64,000 nt of DNA. It comes from an uncultured Paracoccaceae bacterium. Its GTDB lineage: Bacteria > Pseudomonadota > Alphaproteobacteria > Rhodobacterales > Rhodobacteraceae. Made by a program: the position numbers and the translations under genes. Below the pieces are notes generated by a model, which did not search any database, was not told where the DNA came from, and was given only the letters and a program-made list of their open reading frames with translations. Of this stretch, positions 61,574-64,000 are shown piece after piece. The DNA is taken from positions 353,751 through 417,750 of the forward strand of contig CATOSU010000007.1 of assembly GCA_951812615.1 (NCBI GenBank). Reading direction: 5' to 3'. Every line of letters begins with the position of its first letter. The stretch's first letter is position 1.

Positions 61574-62622
61574 GCACCCCCGCCCGCCCCCACAGAAGCA
61601 TTTTCGAACCGCCGGCCATCGGGCAGATGTCGCTGGCGACCAAAATCGTGCTCTACTCGGTGCTGATCGGCTGGTCGCTGTTCGTGCTGTTCCCGGTCTA
61701 TTGGCTGCTGATCACGTCCTTCAAGGAGGCGACGGCCGTCAACGAGGGACCGTTCTTTATCCCCTGGGTCGATTTTCAGCCCAGCCTGCATGCGTGGAAA
61801 GAGCTTTTCGTCATCGACTACGCAGACACGCTGCGGGCCTATTTCAACTCGATCATCATATCGCTGGCGGCAACGGCGCTTTCGGTATTGGTGGGGTCGA
61901 TGGCGGCCTATGCGCTCAGCCGGGTGGAGTATGCGCCCAACCTGATCACGATCCTGTTCTTCGTCGCGCTTCTGGCGCTGGTCGCCGTGTCGGTGGGTGT
62001 CTGGGGCATCGACTGGCGGCTGGCCGCGGCGGTTGGCGTGGCGCTGTTCTTCTTTCTCGCCCGCGCGGTGGGAAACCTGTATCAGGTGCGGCTGCAAAAC
62101 GGGGATATCCTGTTCTGGATCATATCGCAGCGGATCCTGGCGCCGATCGTGGTGGTGGTGCCGATCTACATGATGTTTCAGTCGGTGCGGATGCTGGACA
62201 CGCATCTTGCCATCATCCTGACCTACACGGTCGTGAACATGCCCATCGTGGTCTGGCTGATGTATGATTTCTTCAACTCGATCCCACGGGATCTCGAAGA
62301 GAGCGCGCAACTGGACGGCGCCACGATGATCGGCATCTTCCGGGAAATCGTGTTGCCGCTGTCGCGGGCCGGGCTGGCGGCAACAACGCTGCTGGTCATG
62401 ATCCTAAGCTGGAACGAATACCTGCTGGCGCTGTTTCTTTCCACCTCGCGGGCCCAGACCATGCCCATCCTTGTTGCGGCGATGAATGCCGGCGAACGCG
62501 GGATCCTGTGGTGGACCATGTCGGTTGCGATCATCGTCATGATCATCCCGGTCGTGGTGCTGGCGGTGATCCTTCAGAAATACATCTCGAAAGGGCTTCT
62601 TGTCGGAGCCGTGAAAGGTTGA
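61570..62622 (+). CDS. ABC sugar-type permease 2 with extra helices
   Basis: 350 residues, MalG type. Residues about 121-180 contain two extra helices (LITILFFVALLALVAVSVGV, RLAAAVGVALFFFLARAVGN) inserted in the core, longer than the usual 280. EAA loop EESAQLDGATMIGIFREIVL; ends GLLVGAVKG, the conserved QxGLxxGAxKG-like tail. Start overlaps the previous stop. Confidence 0.85.
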   Translation: MSTPARPHRSIFEPPAIGQMSLATKIVLYSVLIGWSLFVLFPVYWLLITSFKEATAVNEGPFFIPWVDFQPSLHAWKELFVIDYADTLRAYFNSIIISLAATALSVLVGSMAAYALSRVEYAPNLITILFFVALLALVAVSVGVWGIDWRLAAAVGVALFFFLARAVGNLYQVRLQNGDILFWIISQRILAPIVVVVPIYMMFQSVRMLDTHLAIILTYTVVNMPIVVWLMYDFFNSIPRDLEESAQLDGATMIGIFREIVLPLSRAGLAATTLLVMILSWNEYLLALFLSTSRAQTMPILVAAMNAGERGILWWTMSVAIIVMIIPVVVLAVILQKYISKGLLVGAVKG

Positions 62623-63731
62623 TGCCCATGCCGAACCAGACAGAAGAAACGCGCGGCACGACCAAGACGATCTCGATTCGGGATCTGAACAAGTTTTACG
62701 GCAGTTTCCACGCGCTGAAGGACTTTTCGATCGATGTGGAAGCGGGCGAATTTCTGGTTCTTCTGGGGCCGTCGGGTTGCGGCAAGTCCACGGCACTGCG
62801 GATGATCGCGGGGCTGGAGAGCATTTCGTCCGGCACCCTGCAGATCGGCGAGCAGGACGCGACCAACGTGCTGCCTAAATATCGCGACATCGCGATGGTT
62901 TTTCAGTCCTACGCGCTTTACCCGCACAAAACCGTCGCCGAAAACATCGGTTTTCCCCTGAAGGTCGCCAAAACGCCCAAGGCCGAGATGGACGCTGCCG
63001 TGCGGGCCGCGGCGGAGCAGGTGGAGCTGGGCGAATTGCTGGACCGTCTGCCAGGTCAGTTGTCGGGCGGGCAAAGACAGCGCGTGGCGCTGGCGCGCGC
63101 GATCATCCGGCGCCCGTCGGTGTTCCTGATGGACGAACCGCTCAGCAATCTGGATGCCAAGCTGCGCGGCAACATGCGTGCCGAGCTCAAGCGGATGCAG
63201 AGCGAGCTGGGCATCACTACGATCTATGTGACCCATGACCAGATTGAGGCGATGACACTGGCCCACCGCGTGGCGATCATGAAGGACGGAGAGCTGCAGC
63301 AGCTTGCCACGCCCAAGGAGGTCTATTCGCAGCCCGCAAACCTGTTCGTTGCCGGTTTCATGGGATCGCCGCCGATGAACTTCCTCGAAGGCGGGGTGGT
63401 GAACGGAGAATTCGGGACCGAAGAGTCACGTTTCGCCCTGCCCGGCGCGCCCGATACCGCGCATGCGGTGGTCGGGTTCCGGCCCGAGGACTGCACGCTG
63501 GTCGCCCCCGGCGCGGGCCTTGTGGATGCGCGGGTCTATACCGTGGAAATGACCGGCGATCTCGTTCTGGTAACGCTGGAACTGGGCGGGGCGCATCTGG
63601 TGGTGAAGATGGACAAGGATTTCGAGATCGACACCGATGTCACGGCGGGCATCGCCGTGCAGCCCGACAACCTGTTCCTGTTCGACGGCAACTCGGGCGA
63701 CCGGGTGGACTGGACCGGGCCGCGGTCCTGA
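62622..63731 (+). CDS. ABC sugar-type importer ATPase
   Basis: 369 residues, MalK/UgpC type. Walker [12 protein letters not shown]-loop [27 protein letters not shown], Walker [16 protein letters not shown]-loop VTHDQIEAMTLA, C-terminal TOBE/regulatory domain (VVGFRPEDCTL). ATG 62622 overlaps the previous stop (TGATG); an internal ATG at 62628 is an alternative. Last gene of the importer. Confidence 0.9.
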   Translation: MPMPNQTEETRGTTKTISIRDLNKFYGSFHALKDFSIDVEAGEFLVLLGPSGCGKSTALRMIAGLESISSGTLQIGEQDATNVLPKYRDIAMVFQSYALYPHKTVAENIGFPLKVAKTPKAEMDAAVRAAAEQVELGELLDRLPGQLSGGQRQRVALARAIIRRPSVFLMDEPLSNLDAKLRGNMRAELKRMQSELGITTIYVTHDQIEAMTLAHRVAIMKDGELQQLATPKEVYSQPANLFVAGFMGSPPMNFLEGGVVNGEFGTEESRFALPGAPDTAHAVVGFRPEDCTLVAPGAGLVDARVYTVEMTGDLVLVTLELGGAHLVVKMDKDFEIDTDVTAGIAVQPDNLFLFDGNSGDRVDWTGPRS

Positions 63732-63736
63732 CGCGG

Positions 63737-64000
63737 TCAGCCGCCCGCCCTGCCCTTTTGCAGCAGATCGTCTTCAAGCCGTTGTGCGCGTGATGTCCAG
63801 CCCGGCATTTCGGCTTCGAGAAAGCCGGCAATATCGGTCAGTCCGGCCTCCTGCAACGCGGTCTGCAACTGACGCGCGACGCGCGGGATGAAACCCAGGT
63901 AGCGGGGCTTGCCGTCGCGCAGATAAAGCCGCACGAACACCCCGAGGATGCGGGCGTGCCGCTGCGCCCCCAGGACGTGAAACCGGCGCCGGATCGCCGC
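63737..64000 (-). CDS. C-terminal part of an AmgK-like phosphotransferase, cut by the window edge
   Basis: 88 codons visible, running in from the right edge and stopping at 63737. The segment FHVLGAQRHARILGVFVRLY then LRDGKPRYLGFIPRVARQLQ is the C-terminal end of aminoglycoside-phosphotransferase-type sugar kinases such as AmgK (N-acetylmuramate/N-acetylglucosamine kinase in cell-wall recycling). The catalytic part is outside the window. It converges with the ABC ATPase gene, five bases between stops. Confidence 0.75.
   Translation of the reverse strand, partial: AAIRRRFHVLGAQRHARILGVFVRLYLRDGKPRYLGFIPRVARQLQTALQEAGLTDIAGFLEAEMPGWTSRAQRLEDDLLQKGRAGG

Overview
The window looks like a chromosomal segment of a marine Rhodobacteraceae (Roseobacter-group) alphaproteobacterium. 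Supporting signs are the high GC and codon bias, a tRNA-His of the alphaproteobacterial type without G-1/C73, DUF6324, MmcB, the ccmI-ruvX-DUF1289 and hflK-hflC-DUF2065-degP clusters, a sarcosine oxidase cluster, sorbitol/mannitol-type ABC genes, and a dihydroxypropanesulfonate-type dehydrogenase beside a TRAP transporter. All assignments are read from the sequence and family knowledge; no search was run.

Layout. 1-4.9 kb: a cut-off gene, then an unusual catabolic cassette (L-aspartate dehydrogenase facing a molybdenum hydroxylase large subunit, a DHDPS-family aldolase and a 3-hydroxyanthranilate dioxygenase). 5.3-9.8 kb: exported proteins of unknown role, including a four-gene minus-strand operon, with FNR-type boxes nearby. 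10.2-12.0 kb: a 1.8 kb integrated-element remnant at the 3' end of tRNA-His. It has a 50-bp att duplication, paired TGTCTC motifs near both ends, a two-ORF IS5-type insertion sequence, a small helical protein resembling Acb2/Tad1 phage anti-defence proteins, and a 29-residue hydrophobic microprotein. 12.3-19.8 kb: GNAT, DUF6324, an SH3/metallo-beta-lactamase protein split by a frameshift, MmcB, a sulfatase whose C-terminus is lost by a frameshift, a secretion adaptor, sodB and an FkbM methyltransferase.

20-25.6 kb: a LacI regulator and a smoEFGK-like polyol ABC operon that ends in a truncated smoS dehydrogenase. This is followed by three divergent paralogous secreted proteins (25.6-27.0 kb). 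27.1-33.2 kb: sarcosine oxidase genes soxB, then tfoX-like, soxD, soxA, soxG, interrupted between soxB and tfoX by a 300-bp block of stacked palindromes. 33.3-49.6 kb: mostly housekeeping genes (ccmI, ruvX, degP, hflCK, gor, rpiA, sdaA, thiN) plus a very acidic 693-residue protein. 49.8-58.4 kb: cold-shock protein, small unknown genes, hpsN with a divergent TRAP transporter and GntR regulator, and a lactonase-like hydrolase. 58.4-63.7 kb: a second GntR regulator and a complete ABC sugar-type importer whose permeases both carry extra helices. The right edge cuts an AmgK-like kinase.

As a whole the region is heterotroph metabolism: uptake and oxidation of polyols, sarcosine, sulfonates and possibly aromatic amino acids. 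The most novel material is the tRNA-His element, the palindrome block, the split genes at poly-A runs, the truncated polyol operon and the two families of undescribed exported proteins.
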